Shown: in pieces, positions 1 to 10,042 of the stretch
Position numbering within the stretch: position 1 is the first letter of the stretch
Layout: each line of letters begins with the position of its first letter
Source of the DNA: Methylobacter marinus A45
Lineage (GTDB): Bacteria; Pseudomonadota; Gammaproteobacteria; Methylococcales; Methylomonadaceae
DNA length: 64,000 nucleotides
NCBI RefSeq assembly: GCF_000383855.1
Contig: NZ_KB912877.1
Coordinates: forward strand, 3,735,804 to 3,799,803
Direction: 5' to 3'
Program-made: the position numbers and the translations under genes
Notes under the pieces: model-generated
Databases searched by the model: none
The model's input: only the letters and a program-made list of their open reading frames with translations
What the model was told of the DNA's origin: nothing

Positions 1-2
1 CG

Positions 3-3000
3 GCCGCTTTCGTGCCGCTGGAAGCGCTGCCGCTGACCGTCAACGGCAAGCTGGACCGCAAGGCGCTGCCGGAACCGGATGCCGACGCCCTGCAAACGCG
101 GCAGTACGAAGCGCCGCAAGGCGAGGCCGAACAAACCCTGGCGGCGATCTGGGCCGAGCTGCTCAAGGTCGATCAGGTCGGCCGGCACGACAACTTCTTC
201 GAACTGGGCGGGCATTCCTTGCTGGCGGTGACCTTGATCGCGCGCATGCGCCAGGCCGGGCTGAATACCGACGTGCGGGAACTGTTCGCCGCGCCGACGC
301 TGGCCGGACTGGCGGCACTGGCCGATAGCGGCAACGCCTCCGAGCAACTGGTTATCCCTCCCAACCGTATTCCGGTCGGCTGCACGGCCATTACCCCGGA
401 CCTGCTGCCGCTGGTCAGCCTGGAACAGGCCGATATCGACCGCATCACGGCCGCCGTGCCGGGCGGGGCGGCCAACGTGCAGGACATCTATCCGCTGGCG
501 CCGCTGCAGGAAGGCATTCTGTTCCACCATTTGATGGAGTCTGAAGGGGATGCCTACCTGGAACCGTACCTGATGGCGTTCGACACGCAGGAACGCCGGG
601 ACGGTTTTCTGGATTCTTTGCAGGCGGTGATCGACCGTCACGACATCCTGCGCACGGCCGTGGCCTGGGAAGGCCTGCCGGAACCGGTGCAGGTGGTCTG
701 GCGCGCAGCGAAACTGGCGATTGAGGACGTCGTCATCGCCCCTGAAGCCAATGATGCGGCCGAACAGTTGGCGGAACGCTACGATCCGAGACAGTATCGC
801 CTCGACGTGCGAGCCGCGCCGATGATGCAGGTTTATACTGCCTATGATAAGGCCGGCGACCGTTGGCTGTTGCTGTTGTTGAGTCATCATTTGGTGCTCG
901 ATCACACCGCGCTGGACCTCCTGCTGGAGGAGATCCAGATGTATCAATTGGGCCAGGAAGACCAACTGCCGGCGCCGCTGCCGTTTCGCAACTTCGTCGC
1001 GCAGGCGCGCCTCGGAATCAGCCGGGAAGAGCACGAAGCCTTTTTCCGCGGCATGCTGGCCGATGTCGACGAGCCGACGGCGCCGTTCGGTCTGCTCGAC
1101 GTCCTGGGCGACGGCAGCCGGATTCAGGAAGCCAACCAGACTGTCGACGCGGACCTGGCGCACCGCCTGCGGAAACAGGCCAAAACCTTGGGCATCAGCG
1201 CCGCCAGCCTGTTCCATCTGGCCTGGGCCGCGGTGGTGTCACGGACCTCCGGGCGCGACGACGTGGTGTTCGGCACCGTGCTGTTCGGGCGCATGCAGGG
1301 CGGCGATGACGCCGACCGGGTGCTGGGCTTGTTCATCAATACCCTGCCGCTGCGAGTGCGGCTGGCTCAGGGCACTGTTCTGGAACAGGTCCGTGACGTG
1401 CAGAGCCGGCTGGCCGGCCTGCTGCGCCACGAACATGCGCCGCTGAGCCTGGCGCAACGCTGCAGCGGCGTGCAGGCGCCGGCGCCATTGTTCAGCGCGC
1501 TGCTCAACTACCGGTACAGCCAGGCTGATGCCCCGGCGGATAGCGCCGCCGCCTGGCAGGGCATCGAAGTCCTGTCGGGCGAAGAGCGCAGCAATTACCC
1601 GATCGTGTTGTCCGTGGACGACCTGGGTGAAGGCTTTTTACTGTCGGCGCAAACCCTGTCGCCAGTAGCGCCGGAACGGCTGTGCACCCTGATGCGCACG
1701 GCGCTGGAAAACCTGCTCGACACCTTGGAAAGCGCGCCGGACACCGCCATGCGCCGGATCGGCGTGCTGCCGGAGGCCGAGCGCCGTCAGGTGCTTTACG
1801 ACTGGAACGCCACCCGGGCCGACTATCCCAAGGACCGCTGCCTTCACGAACTGTTCGAGAATCAGGTTGCAACGCAGCCGGACGCACCGGCGCTTGTTCA
1901 CGACGGCCGGACTTTAACTTACGCCGAACTGAACACGCGCGCCAACCGGCTGGCTCATTACCTGCTCAGTCTGGGAGTCGGACCGGAAGCGCGGGTGGCG
2001 CTGTGCCTGGAACGCTCGCCGGAGCTGGTCGTGGGGCTGCTGGCCGTGCTCAAGGCCGGGGCGGCCTATGTGCCGCTGGACCCGGCGTATCCCGAGGAGC
2101 GGCTGGCGTTCATGCTTGAGGACAGCACCCCGCTGGCGCTGTTGACCGATAGCGATCTCAAGGCCCGGCTGGCCGAGCGCTCAGGCGGCGTCAGGCTGAT
2201 CGATCTTTTTGCCGATGCGCGGCAATGGGCTCACCAGCCTGACGCCAATATCGACTCGACCCGCCTGGGCCTGACCCCACGGCATCTGGCCTATGTGATC
2301 TACACCTCCGGCTCCACCGGCCAGCCCAAGGGCGTCATGGTGCCGCACGCCGGCGTGATGAACCTGGTCAGCTGGCACAACCGGCAGTTCCTGGTGAGCG
2401 CCGCCGACCGGGCCACGCAACTGGCGGGGCTCGCTTTCGATGCCAGCGCCTGGGAAACCTGGCCGTACCTGCTGGCCGGCGCCAGCCTGCACCTGGTCCG
2501 GCCCGAACTGCTGGGCCAGCCGGAGGCGCTGTGGCAACGGCTGGCCGACGACCGCATCACGGTGGCGTTCATGCCGACGCCGCTGGCGGAGCTGATGCTG
2601 ACGACCCCCCGGCCCGAGCATCTGGCCCTGCGCTGCCTGCTGGCCGGCGGCGACCGGCTGCACGGTTATCCGCCGGCCGGATTGCCGTTCGAACTGGTCA
2701 ACAACTACGGCCCCACCGAGAACAGCGTGGTTTCGACCTCCTGCCCGGTACCGGCCGGAGGCGAAGGGCTGCCCCCTATTGGCAAGCCCATCGCCAACAC
2801 CCGCATCTACCTGCTCGATGCCCTGGGTGAACCGGTTCCGGTCGGTGTCGCCGGCGAAATCCATGTGGCCGGCGACGGGCTGGCGAGAGGCTACCTGAAC
2901 CGGCCCGAGCTGACCGCCGAACGCTTTATCGCCGATCCGTTCAGCAACGATCCCGAAGCCCGGCTGTACAAGACCGGCGACCTGGGCCGCTGGCGGGAAG

Positions 3001-6000
3001 ACGGCAGTATCGAATTCCTGGGCCGCAATGATTTTCAGGTCAAGGTGCGCGGCTTCCGCATCGAGTTGGGCGAGATCGAGGCGCAGCTGGCCGCTTGCGA
3101 CGGTGTGCTCGAGGCCGCCGTCATTGCCCGCGAAGACCATCCCGGCGACAAGCGCCTGGTGGCCTACCTGACGGCTTCCGCCGAGCTGAGCATTGATGAA
3201 CTGCGCGCCCAGCTCAAGGCCGTGTTGCCCGAGTATATGGTGCCCAGCGCCTTTATGATCCTGGACGCGCTGCCGCTGACCCCGAACGGCAAACTGGACC
3301 GCAAAGCTTTGCCGGCGCCGGATGTCGGCGCCCTGCAATCGCGGCAGTACGAAGCGCCTCAAGGCGAGACCGAACAGGCCTTGGCCGCCCTCTGGGCCGA
3401 ACTGCTCAAGGTCGACCGGGTCGGCCGCCACGATAATTTCTTCGAACTGGGCGGGCATTCGCTGCTGGCGGTGACCTTAATCGCACGCATGCGCCAGGCC
3501 GGGCTGAATGTCGACGTGCGGTCATTGTTCGCCGCGCCGACGCTGTCCGGGCTGGCGGCGCTGGCCGACAACGGTAGCCACGCCGAGCAACTGGTCATCC
3601 CGGCCAACCGCATTCCGGCCGATGCGACGGCCATCACCCCGGACCTGCTGCCGCTGGTCAGTCTGGAACAGGCCGATATCGACCGCATCACGGCGGCCGT
3701 GCCGGGCGGGGCGGCCAACGTGCAGGATATCTATCCGCTGGCGCCGCTGCAGGAAGGCATCCTGTTCCACCATTTGATGGAGTCCGAAGGGGATGCCTAC
3801 CTGCTGCCGGCTCTGATGGCGTTCGACACGCGCGAACGCCTCGACAGTTTCCTGAGCGCCCTGCAGGCGGCGGTAACACGCCACGACATCCTGCGCACGG
3901 CCGTGGCCTGGGAAGGCCTGCCGGAACCGGTGCAGGTGGTCTGGCGCGAAGCGGAACTGGCGATCGAGGAGATCGTCATCGACCCTGAAGCGGGCGATAC
4001 GGCCGAACAGTTGCAGGAACGTTACGATCCGAGACATTATCGCGTCGATGTCCGAGTCGCGCCGTTGATCGGCGGCTTTACCGCCTATGATCCCAGGGAA
4101 AAGCGCTGGTTGCTGTTGCTGTTGACGCATCATCTGGCGCTTGATCACACCGCGCTGGATATCCTGTTTGGCGATGTCCGGATGCACCAGCTGGGGCAGG
4201 GCGACCAACTGCCGGCGCCGCTGCCGTTCCGCAACTTCGTCGCGCAGGCTCGTCTCGGAATCAGCCGGGAAGAGCACGAGGCCTTTTTCCGCGGCATGCT
4301 GGCGGATATCGATGAGCCGACGGCACCGTTCGGTCTGCTCGATGTGCAGGGCGACGGTTCGGGGGTCGAGGAAGCGAAGCAAGACCTCGACCTCGAACTT
4401 GCCCGGCGCCTGCGGGAACAAGCGCGGACCCTGGGCATCAGCGCCGCCAGCCTGTTCCATCTGGCTTGGGCCGCGGTATTGGCGCGGACCTCCGGGCGCG
4501 ACGACGTGGTGTTCGGCACGGTGCTATTCGGGCGCATGCAGGGCGGCGAGGGTGCTGACCGGGTGCTGGGGATGTTCATCAATACGCTGCCGCTGAGAGT
4601 GCAGCTGACCCAGGGCAGTGTCCTGGAACAAATCCGTGAAGTGCAGAGCCGGCTAGCCAGCCTGCTGCGCCATGAACATGCGCCGCTGAGTCTGGCGCAG
4701 CGCTGCAGCGGCGTGCAGGCCCCGGCGCCGCTTTTCAGCGCACTGCTCAACTACCGGCACAGCCAGGCCGACGCGCCGGCGGAAAGCACGCCCGAATGGC
4801 AGGGCATCGAACTTCTGTCGGGCGAAGAGCGCACCAACTACCCGATCGTGTTATCCGTGGACGACCTGGGCGAAGGCTTCTCGCTGACCGCGCAAACCTT
4901 GCCGTCGGTGGCGCCGGAACGGCTGTGCGCCCTGATGTACACGGCGCTGGAAAACCTGCTCGACGCCCTGGAAAGCGCACCGGACACCGCCATGCGCCAG
5001 GTCGGCGTGCTGCCGGAGGCCGAGCGCCGTCAGGTGCTGTACGACTGGAACGCCACCCAGGCCGATTATCCTCATGCTTGCTGCATCCACGAACTGTTCG
5101 AGGCGCAAGTGCGGGATACGCCGGAAGCGGCGGCGCTGGTGTTCGATGACCAGGAACTGAGCTACGCAGAACTGAATGCCCGGGCCAACCGCCTGGCGCA
5201 TTACCTGCGCAGCCTGGGCGTGAAGCCCGACGACCGAGTGGCGATCTGCCTGGAACGCGGCTTCGAGCTGGTGATCAGCCTGCTTGCCGTGCTCAAGGCG
5301 GGAGCGGCCTACGTGCCGCTGGACCCGGCGTATCCCGAGGAGCGGCTGGCCTACATGCTTGAGGACTGCGCCCCGCTGGCACTGTTGACCGATAGCAGCC
5401 TGAAAGCCCGGTTGGCCGATCGCTCAGGCGGCTTCAGGCTGATTGACCTTTTTGCCGATGCGGCGCAGTGGGCTCATCAGCCCTCCGATAATCCGGACCT
5501 GGCGGCAGTCGGCCTGACCCCGGCGCATCTGGCCTATGTCATCTACACCTCCGGCTCCACCGGCCAGCCCAAGGGCGTCATGGTGCCGCACGCCGGCGTG
5601 ATGAACCTGGTCAGCTGGCACAACCGGCAGTTCCAGGTGAGCGCCGCCGACCGGGCCACGCAGCTGGCGGGCCTCGCTTTCGACGCCAGCGCCTGGGAAA
5701 CCTGGCCGTACCTGCTGGCCGGCGCCAGCCTGCACCTGGTCCGGCCCGAACTGCTGGGCCAGCCGGAGGCGCTGTGGCAACGGCTGACCGACGATCGCAT
5801 CACGGTGGCGTTCATGCCGACGCCGCTGGCGGAACTGATGCTGACGACACCCCAACCCGAAAACTTGGCCCTGCGCTGCCTGCTGGCCGGCGGCGACCGG
5901 CTGCACGGCTATCCGCCGGCCGGATTCTCGTTCGAACTGGTCAACAACTACGGCCCTACCGAGAACAGCGTGGTTTCGACCTCCTGCCCGGTGCCGGCCG

Positions 6001-8465
6001 GAAATGAGGGCCTGCCGCCGATCGGCAAGCCCATCGCCAACACCCACGTCTACCTGCTGGACTCTCATCTCGAACCCGTTCCGGTCGGCGTCATGGGCGA
6101 GCTGTATGTAGGCGGCGCCGGGCTGGCGCGAGGTTACCTGAATCGGCCCGAGCTGACCGCCGAACGCTTTATCGCCGATCCATTCAACAACGATCCCGAA
6201 GCCCGGCTGTACAAGACCGGCGACCTGGGCCGCTGGCGGGAAGACGGCAGCATCGAATTCCTGGGCCGCAACGATTTCCAAGTCAAGGTGCGCGGCTTCC
6301 GCATCGAACTGGGCGAGATCGAGGCTCGGCTGGCCGAACATCCGCAGGTCCGGGAAACGGCCGTGCTGGCCCGCGAGGACGGGCCAGGCGGCAAGCGGCT
6401 GGTGGCCTACTACACCGGCGATGCCGACGTGACCGTGGACAGTCTGCGCGCGCATCTGGCCGAGACGCTGCCCGAGTACATGGTGCCTGTCGCCTTCGTG
6501 CATCTGGAGGCGCTGCCGCTGACCGCCAACGGCAAGCTGGACCGCAAGGCGTTATGCGCGACGGACTTCATGCCGAATGCCTATCCGGACTTTGTGCCGC
6601 CGCGATCAACCGATGAAGCGAAAATTGCCGCGGTTTGGCGCCGGTTATTCCAGGTCGACTCTGTCAGCGTGACGGCTAATTTCTTCGAGATGGGCGGACA
6701 CTCTTTATCGGCGGTTCAATTGTTGAGCCTGTTGAAGCAGGAAGGTATCGAGATCTCCATAGCGTTGTTATTTGAAAAGCCGACTATCGAATCGCTGGCC
6801 TGGGCGATTCGTGAAGACACCCGGATAACGGAAGCACACGCAATACCGCTGAGGAAAACCGGCAATCAGCCCCCGCTGTTTTTGGTTCACGAGGTCACGG
6901 GCGAAATGCTCTATGGTCCTAATCTCGTGCAATATATCGATAGTGACATACCGGTTTACGGTTTGGCGGGACAACCGCTAAGCGAAGTGCCTTACCGCAG
7001 CATGCAAGCAATGGCCTCCAGATTAGTGCGGATGATACGTGCGGTACAGCCGCATGGGCCTTACCGCCTCGCCGGCTGGTCGCTCGGCGGGACGATTGCT
7101 TATGAAGTCGCCGCGCAACTGATTGGCGAGGATGAGACGGTAGAGTTTCTGGGGTTGCTGGATTCATACTATAACTGCGCGAATGCAAAAGACATCGTGA
7201 CGAACGTCGATGACACGGCCTTATTGCTGGATTTCATGTTGGCAGAAGATATGCCTCCGGCGATGGCCGATGAAATAACATCGGCAGCTTCTTCAATGGA
7301 CTTTGCGGAATTGGTGAGCAAATTCCAGGCCTTGTCTATGCTGCCGGCTCATCTGACTGTCGATGAATTTCGGAAGTTTTTGCTTCGCTGGCACAGCCAT
7401 AGAATAGCCGATGCGCAATACTGCGCCCGCAAGTTGCCGATCCCGATCCATTTATATGCCACCAGCGAACATGCCGGAGAAAGTCTCTTCCGGAATTGGG
7501 ACTCGGTATTGCCGGAACAGCAAATACGGCTGATACCGGTGACGGGTTCGCATCAAACCATGATGGAACTTCCTCATATTGAATCGCTGGGGGCGGCGCT
7601 TTCCACCTCAATCCGGGAGGCTAGCGCCGCAGAGCCGACTGATTGCGACGTCGACTATGATCCGCTAGTGGCGCTTCAGTCCGGCAGTTTCGCCAGCACG
7701 CCTTTGTTCTGCGTGCCGGGCGCGGGAGGCAGTGTGAGCGCGTTCACCGACTTGACCCTGGCGCTGGGATCTTCAAGACCGGTTTATGGCTTCCAGCCGC
7801 GCGGACTGGACGGCGAAACTGTGCCGCATGCGGCCGTACCCGCCGCTGCCAAAGCCTACCTGCGGGCGATCCAGTCGTTATATCCGGAAGGTCCGTTGCA
7901 TCTGATCGGCCATTCCTTTGGCGGATGGATCGTTTTCGAAATGGCGCTGCAACTGGCCGGGAGCGGGCGTCGTGTAGCCTCTCTGACCCTGGTCGATACT
8001 GAAGCTCCGCATGAGTCGGACAGCATGATGCGGGAATATACGGAATCCGAAGTGCTGATGAAATTGGTCGAGATCTATGAGCAATCGAGCGGTGCTTCTC
8101 TGGAAATACAATCGGCCGATCTGGACGGGCTTGAAGGCGATGCGCAGCTGAAACTGCTGCATCAACGGCTGGTAGGCGTCGGACTGATGCCTAAACAATC
8201 CCAACCCGAAATGCTGCTCGGCACATTCCGTACATTCGGCACGGCATTAAGAACCCGCTATTGTCCGGAACATCACTATGCCGGACCACTGCGGCTGGTG
8301 TTGGCCAACACTGATCACTCTGACCAGGAAGCCGTTGTCGCAAAATGGCGGTATTGGGTTAACGATCTCAACTATTGGCAAAGCGAAGGAAATCATATGA
8401 CTGTTATCAAGCAGCCTTATGTCAATGCCCTGGTGGATTGGCTGGAATTGGGGAAGCATAAATGA
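3..8465 (+). CDS. Nonribosomal peptide synthetase, C-terminal part (T-C-A-T-C-A-T-TE-TE), 5' truncated by window edge
   Basis: The reading frame is already open at base 3 and begins inside the end of an adenylation domain (A10 motif NGKLDRK), so the start lies outside the window. Counting from base 12, domains are: T1 (about 35-105, LGGHSLL), C1 (about 130-575), A1 (about 610-1110), T2 (about 1115-1185), C2 (about 1210-1660), A2 (about 1690-2190), T3 (about 2195-2260, MGGHSLS), TE1 (about 2280-2530, GWSLGG) and TE2 (about 2555-2810, GHSFGG). Both C domains carry HHLMESEGD near their start, fitting the HH[I/L]xxxxGD signature of dual condensation/epimerisation domains; their active motif reads HHLVLDH or HHLALDH, with the usual final Gly replaced. 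Both A domains give the ten-residue code DAWFLGNVVK, a known leucine code. Inference: the product ends D-X, D-Leu, L-Leu and is released or cyclised by tandem thioesterases, as in Pseudomonas lipopeptide synthetases. Confidence 0.95.
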   Translation, partial: AAFVPLEALPLTVNGKLDRKALPEPDADALQTRQYEAPQGEAEQTLAAIWAELLKVDQVGRHDNFFELGGHSLLAVTLIARMRQAGLNTDVRELFAAPTLAGLAALADSGNASEQLVIPPNRIPVGCTAITPDLLPLVSLEQADIDRITAAVPGGAANVQDIYPLAPLQEGILFHHLMESEGDAYLEPYLMAFDTQERRDGFLDSLQAVIDRHDILRTAVAWEGLPEPVQVVWRAAKLAIEDVVIAPEANDAAEQLAERYDPRQYRLDVRAAPMMQVYTAYDKAGDRWLLLLLSHHLVLDHTALDLLLEEIQMYQLGQEDQLPAPLPFRNFVAQARLGISREEHEAFFRGMLADVDEPTAPFGLLDVLGDGSRIQEANQTVDADLAHRLRKQAKTLGISAASLFHLAWAAVVSRTSGRDDVVFGTVLFGRMQGGDDADRVLGLFINTLPLRVRLAQGTVLEQVRDVQSRLAGLLRHEHAPLSLAQRCSGVQAPAPLFSALLNYRYSQADAPADSAAAWQGIEVLSGEERSNYPIVLSVDDLGEGFLLSAQTLSPVAPERLCTLMRTALENLLDTLESAPDTAMRRIGVLPEAERRQVLYDWNATRADYPKDRCLHELFENQVATQPDAPALVHDGRTLTYAELNTRANRLAHYLLSLGVGPEARVALCLERSPELVVGLLAVLKAGAAYVPLDPAYPEERLAFMLEDSTPLALLTDSDLKARLAERSGGVRLIDLFADARQWAHQPDANIDSTRLGLTPRHLAYVIYTSGSTGQPKGVMVPHAGVMNLVSWHNRQFLVSAADRATQLAGLAFDASAWETWPYLLAGASLHLVRPELLGQPEALWQRLADDRITVAFMPTPLAELMLTTPRPEHLALRCLLAGGDRLHGYPPAGLPFELVNNYGPTENSVVSTSCPVPAGGEGLPPIGKPIANTRIYLLDALGEPVPVGVAGEIHVAGDGLARGYLNRPELTAERFIADPFSNDPEARLYKTGDLGRWREDGSIEFLGRNDFQVKVRGFRIELGEIEAQLAACDGVLEAAVIAREDHPGDKRLVAYLTASAELSIDELRAQLKAVLPEYMVPSAFMILDALPLTPNGKLDRKALPAPDVGALQSRQYEAPQGETEQALAALWAELLKVDRVGRHDNFFELGGHSLLAVTLIARMRQAGLNVDVRSLFAAPTLSGLAALADNGSHAEQLVIPANRIPADATAITPDLLPLVSLEQADIDRITAAVPGGAANVQDIYPLAPLQEGILFHHLMESEGDAYLLPALMAFDTRERLDSFLSALQAAVTRHDILRTAVAWEGLPEPVQVVWREAELAIEEIVIDPEAGDTAEQLQERYDPRHYRVDVRVAPLIGGFTAYDPREKRWLLLLLTHHLALDHTALDILFGDVRMHQLGQGDQLPAPLPFRNFVAQARLGISREEHEAFFRGMLADIDEPTAPFGLLDVQGDGSGVEEAKQDLDLELARRLREQARTLGISAASLFHLAWAAVLARTSGRDDVVFGTVLFGRMQGGEGADRVLGMFINTLPLRVQLTQGSVLEQIREVQSRLASLLRHEHAPLSLAQRCSGVQAPAPLFSALLNYRHSQADAPAESTPEWQGIELLSGEERTNYPIVLSVDDLGEGFSLTAQTLPSVAPERLCALMYTALENLLDALESAPDTAMRQVGVLPEAERRQVLYDWNATQADYPHACCIHELFEAQVRDTPEAAALVFDDQELSYAELNARANRLAHYLRSLGVKPDDRVAICLERGFELVISLLAVLKAGAAYVPLDPAYPEERLAYMLEDCAPLALLTDSSLKARLADRSGGFRLIDLFADAAQWAHQPSDNPDLAAVGLTPAHLAYVIYTSGSTGQPKGVMVPHAGVMNLVSWHNRQFQVSAADRATQLAGLAFDASAWETWPYLLAGASLHLVRPELLGQPEALWQRLTDDRITVAFMPTPLAELMLTTPQPENLALRCLLAGGDRLHGYPPAGFSFELVNNYGPTENSVVSTSCPVPAGNEGLPPIGKPIANTHVYLLDSHLEPVPVGVMGELYVGGAGLARGYLNRPELTAERFIADPFNNDPEARLYKTGDLGRWREDGSIEFLGRNDFQVKVRGFRIELGEIEARLAEHPQVRETAVLAREDGPGGKRLVAYYTGDADVTVDSLRAHLAETLPEYMVPVAFVHLEALPLTANGKLDRKALCATDFMPNAYPDFVPPRSTDEAKIAAVWRRLFQVDSVSVTANFFEMGGHSLSAVQLLSLLKQEGIEISIALLFEKPTIESLAWAIREDTRITEAHAIPLRKTGNQPPLFLVHEVTGEMLYGPNLVQYIDSDIPVYGLAGQPLSEVPYRSMQAMASRLVRMIRAVQPHGPYRLAGWSLGGTIAYEVAAQLIGEDETVEFLGLLDSYYNCANAKDIVTNVDDTALLLDFMLAEDMPPAMADEITSAASSMDFAELVSKFQALSMLPAHLTVDEFRKFLLRWHSHRIADAQYCARKLPIPIHLYATSEHAGESLFRNWDSVLPEQQIRLIPVTGSHQTMMELPHIESLGAALSTSIREASAAEPTDCDVDYDPLVALQSGSFASTPLFCVPGAGGSVSAFTDLTLALGSSRPVYGFQPRGLDGETVPHAAVPAAAKAYLRAIQSLYPEGPLHLIGHSFGGWIVFEMALQLAGSGRRVASLTLVDTEAPHESDSMMREYTESEVLMKLVEIYEQSSGASLEIQSADLDGLEGDAQLKLLHQRLVGVGLMPKQSQPEMLLGTFRTFGTALRTRYCPEHHYAGPLRLVLANTDHSDQEAVVAKWRYWVNDLNYWQSEGNHMTVIKQPYVNALVDWLELGKHK
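40..6531 (+). repeat. Two near-identical NRPS modules in tandem, period 3246 bp
   Basis: The T-C-A block near 110-3300 recurs about 3246 bp further on (for example the A-domain core near 2290 and near 5536, and the T-domain core near 191 and near 3437). Long stretches of the A domains are identical or almost so at the DNA level, while parts of the C domains, the A-domain N-terminal ends and the interdomain linkers differ more. This is visible by direct comparison. It suggests recent module duplication or ongoing gene conversion. Confidence 0.9.
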
Positions 8466-8601
8466 TTGAGGCGCCGAGCCGGATATCCCCGCCCGCAGCG
8501 AACCGGCTTGGCCGCTCAAACACGCTTTATGTCGGGCCGGGTTCGGGCAAAGGACACTATTTATTTCGGTTTTTTAACCCTAAATTAACAAATCACATCC
8601 T

Positions 8602-9966
8602 ATGAACACGGCAAAAGAATTGGAAAAAGAGACCTATCAAAGTACAAGTTTGACGGTATTGGGGAGGCCATTCTATCTGCTCTGGTGCGGCGAGACTGTC
8701 GCGTTGATCGGCACCTCGCTGATGGAGTTCGCATTAGGCGTATGGGTATATCAAAAAACCGGCTCGGCCCTGGATTTTTCCGGCGTGTTGGTGGCGGCTA
8801 TTTTACCGGCCGTGCTTGTCATGCCGATTGCCGGCAGCATCGCTGACCGCTTCGATCGGCGCTATGTGATGGTTGTGGCCGATCTGACTGCTGTCGTTTT
8901 ATTACTGACGCTGGCATGGTTTCTTTGGCGCAATAGCCTTGAGGTCGAGCATCTTTATGCCTTTAATATCGCGGTGTCACTGATCGGGGCATTCAGGACG
9001 CCCGCCTATACGGCTTCTGTCAGCAAGCTTCTACCCAAGGAAAAATATACGCAGGCCAGCGGCTTGATGGGAGTGAGCACCAATATGTTAACTATGTTTG
9101 CGCCGTTGGTCGCGGGCAGCCTGATGGCTCAGATAGGGCTGCAGGGCATAGTCTTTATCGACATCATTGCATTTACTACGGGCTCTATATTGATTTTAAA
9201 CGCTTTTTTTTACGCCAGCAGAGTCAGCCGCAACATCAACAACATCAGGGCCGATCATACCGGAACGACAAGCGGCAGCGTCACCCTGGCGCTGGCGTAT
9301 TTCAAGAAAGAGCCAATGATGCGATGGTTGCTGGTATACACCGTTCTTCAGCAAGGTCTGGTGACTCTCGCGTCGACGATGATCATGCCTCTGGTGCTTT
9401 CCCATTACTCCGAAGACGACTTGGGCATCATTCTCACGGTCGGCGGCGTGGGAGGCTTGATTGGCTCAATCATACTGGCGGCGATGGGAGAACTTAAGCG
9501 CTTGATGCTTTGGGCCCTGGCGGCTGATGTGGTACTGGCTATTTGCATATTGCTGGTTGGCGTCAATACCTCATTCAAACTTTACTGTGCGTCGGTGTTT
9601 ACCGCCTTATTGGTGGCAGGCTTCGCTCAAGGCTGCAATCACTCGCTGTGGATGAGAAAAATTCCGAATGAGTATCAGGGCAGAATCTTTTCGATTATCA
9701 ATGTCGCCGCTTTGCTGACTATAAGCATTGTCACCATGGCGGGTGGGTTTTCCGCCGAACAGATTCTTGAACCCGCTCTTTCTGAAGGCGGTGTGCTGGA
9801 ACAGACGTTGGGCCCTTGGATTGGCACAGGAAAAGGGCGTGGCATTGGACTGATGTTCGTTATCAGCGGCTTTATAGGGGTACTTATTTCACTGGTCGGA
9901 TTTTTAACAAGACTGCGCCGGTTGGATCTGGTCGTGCCGGATGCGCCTGGCGCAAATGAGCGCTAA
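8602..9966 (+). CDS. MFS exporter (MFS_3/EntS-like), probable peptide exporter
   Basis: A 454-residue inner-membrane protein with about 12 hydrophobic segments. After the first helices it has the MFS loop GSIADRFDRRYVM, typical of the MFS_3 drug and siderophore exporter family. It starts 136 bp after the NRPS stop on the same strand and is followed by the aminotransferase, so it is probably a cluster exporter or self-resistance pump. The ATG at 8602 has no strong ribosome binding site in front of it. The gap before the gene holds an imperfect stem-loop (arms near 8471-8480 and 8501-8510) but no T-tract terminator, so read-through from the NRPS is plausible. The substrate is not readable from sequence. 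Confidence 0.85.
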   Translation: MNTAKELEKETYQSTSLTVLGRPFYLLWCGETVALIGTSLMEFALGVWVYQKTGSALDFSGVLVAAILPAVLVMPIAGSIADRFDRRYVMVVADLTAVVLLLTLAWFLWRNSLEVEHLYAFNIAVSLIGAFRTPAYTASVSKLLPKEKYTQASGLMGVSTNMLTMFAPLVAGSLMAQIGLQGIVFIDIIAFTTGSILILNAFFYASRVSRNINNIRADHTGTTSGSVTLALAYFKKEPMMRWLLVYTVLQQGLVTLASTMIMPLVLSHYSEDDLGIILTVGGVGGLIGSIILAAMGELKRLMLWALAADVVLAICILLVGVNTSFKLYCASVFTALLVAGFAQGCNHSLWMRKIPNEYQGRIFSIINVAALLTISIVTMAGGFSAEQILEPALSEGGVLEQTLGPWIGTGKGRGIGLMFVISGFIGVLISLVGFLTRLRRLDLVVPDAPGANER

Positions 9967-10042
9967 ACGCTTGAAAAAAATCATTAATGTCGGGGCTTCT
10001 CGGCAGAAAATGCAATCAAAAACTAAATTAAGGAGAAACAGC

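Noticed and set aside
2181-3458. 425-codon open frame on the minus strand inside the NRPS (and similar ones at 5424-6503 and 3522-4460)
   Set aside because: Mirror frames of G+C-rich A and C domains; the two longest are near-copies because the modules are repeated, and the coding strand has unmistakable NRPS motifs.
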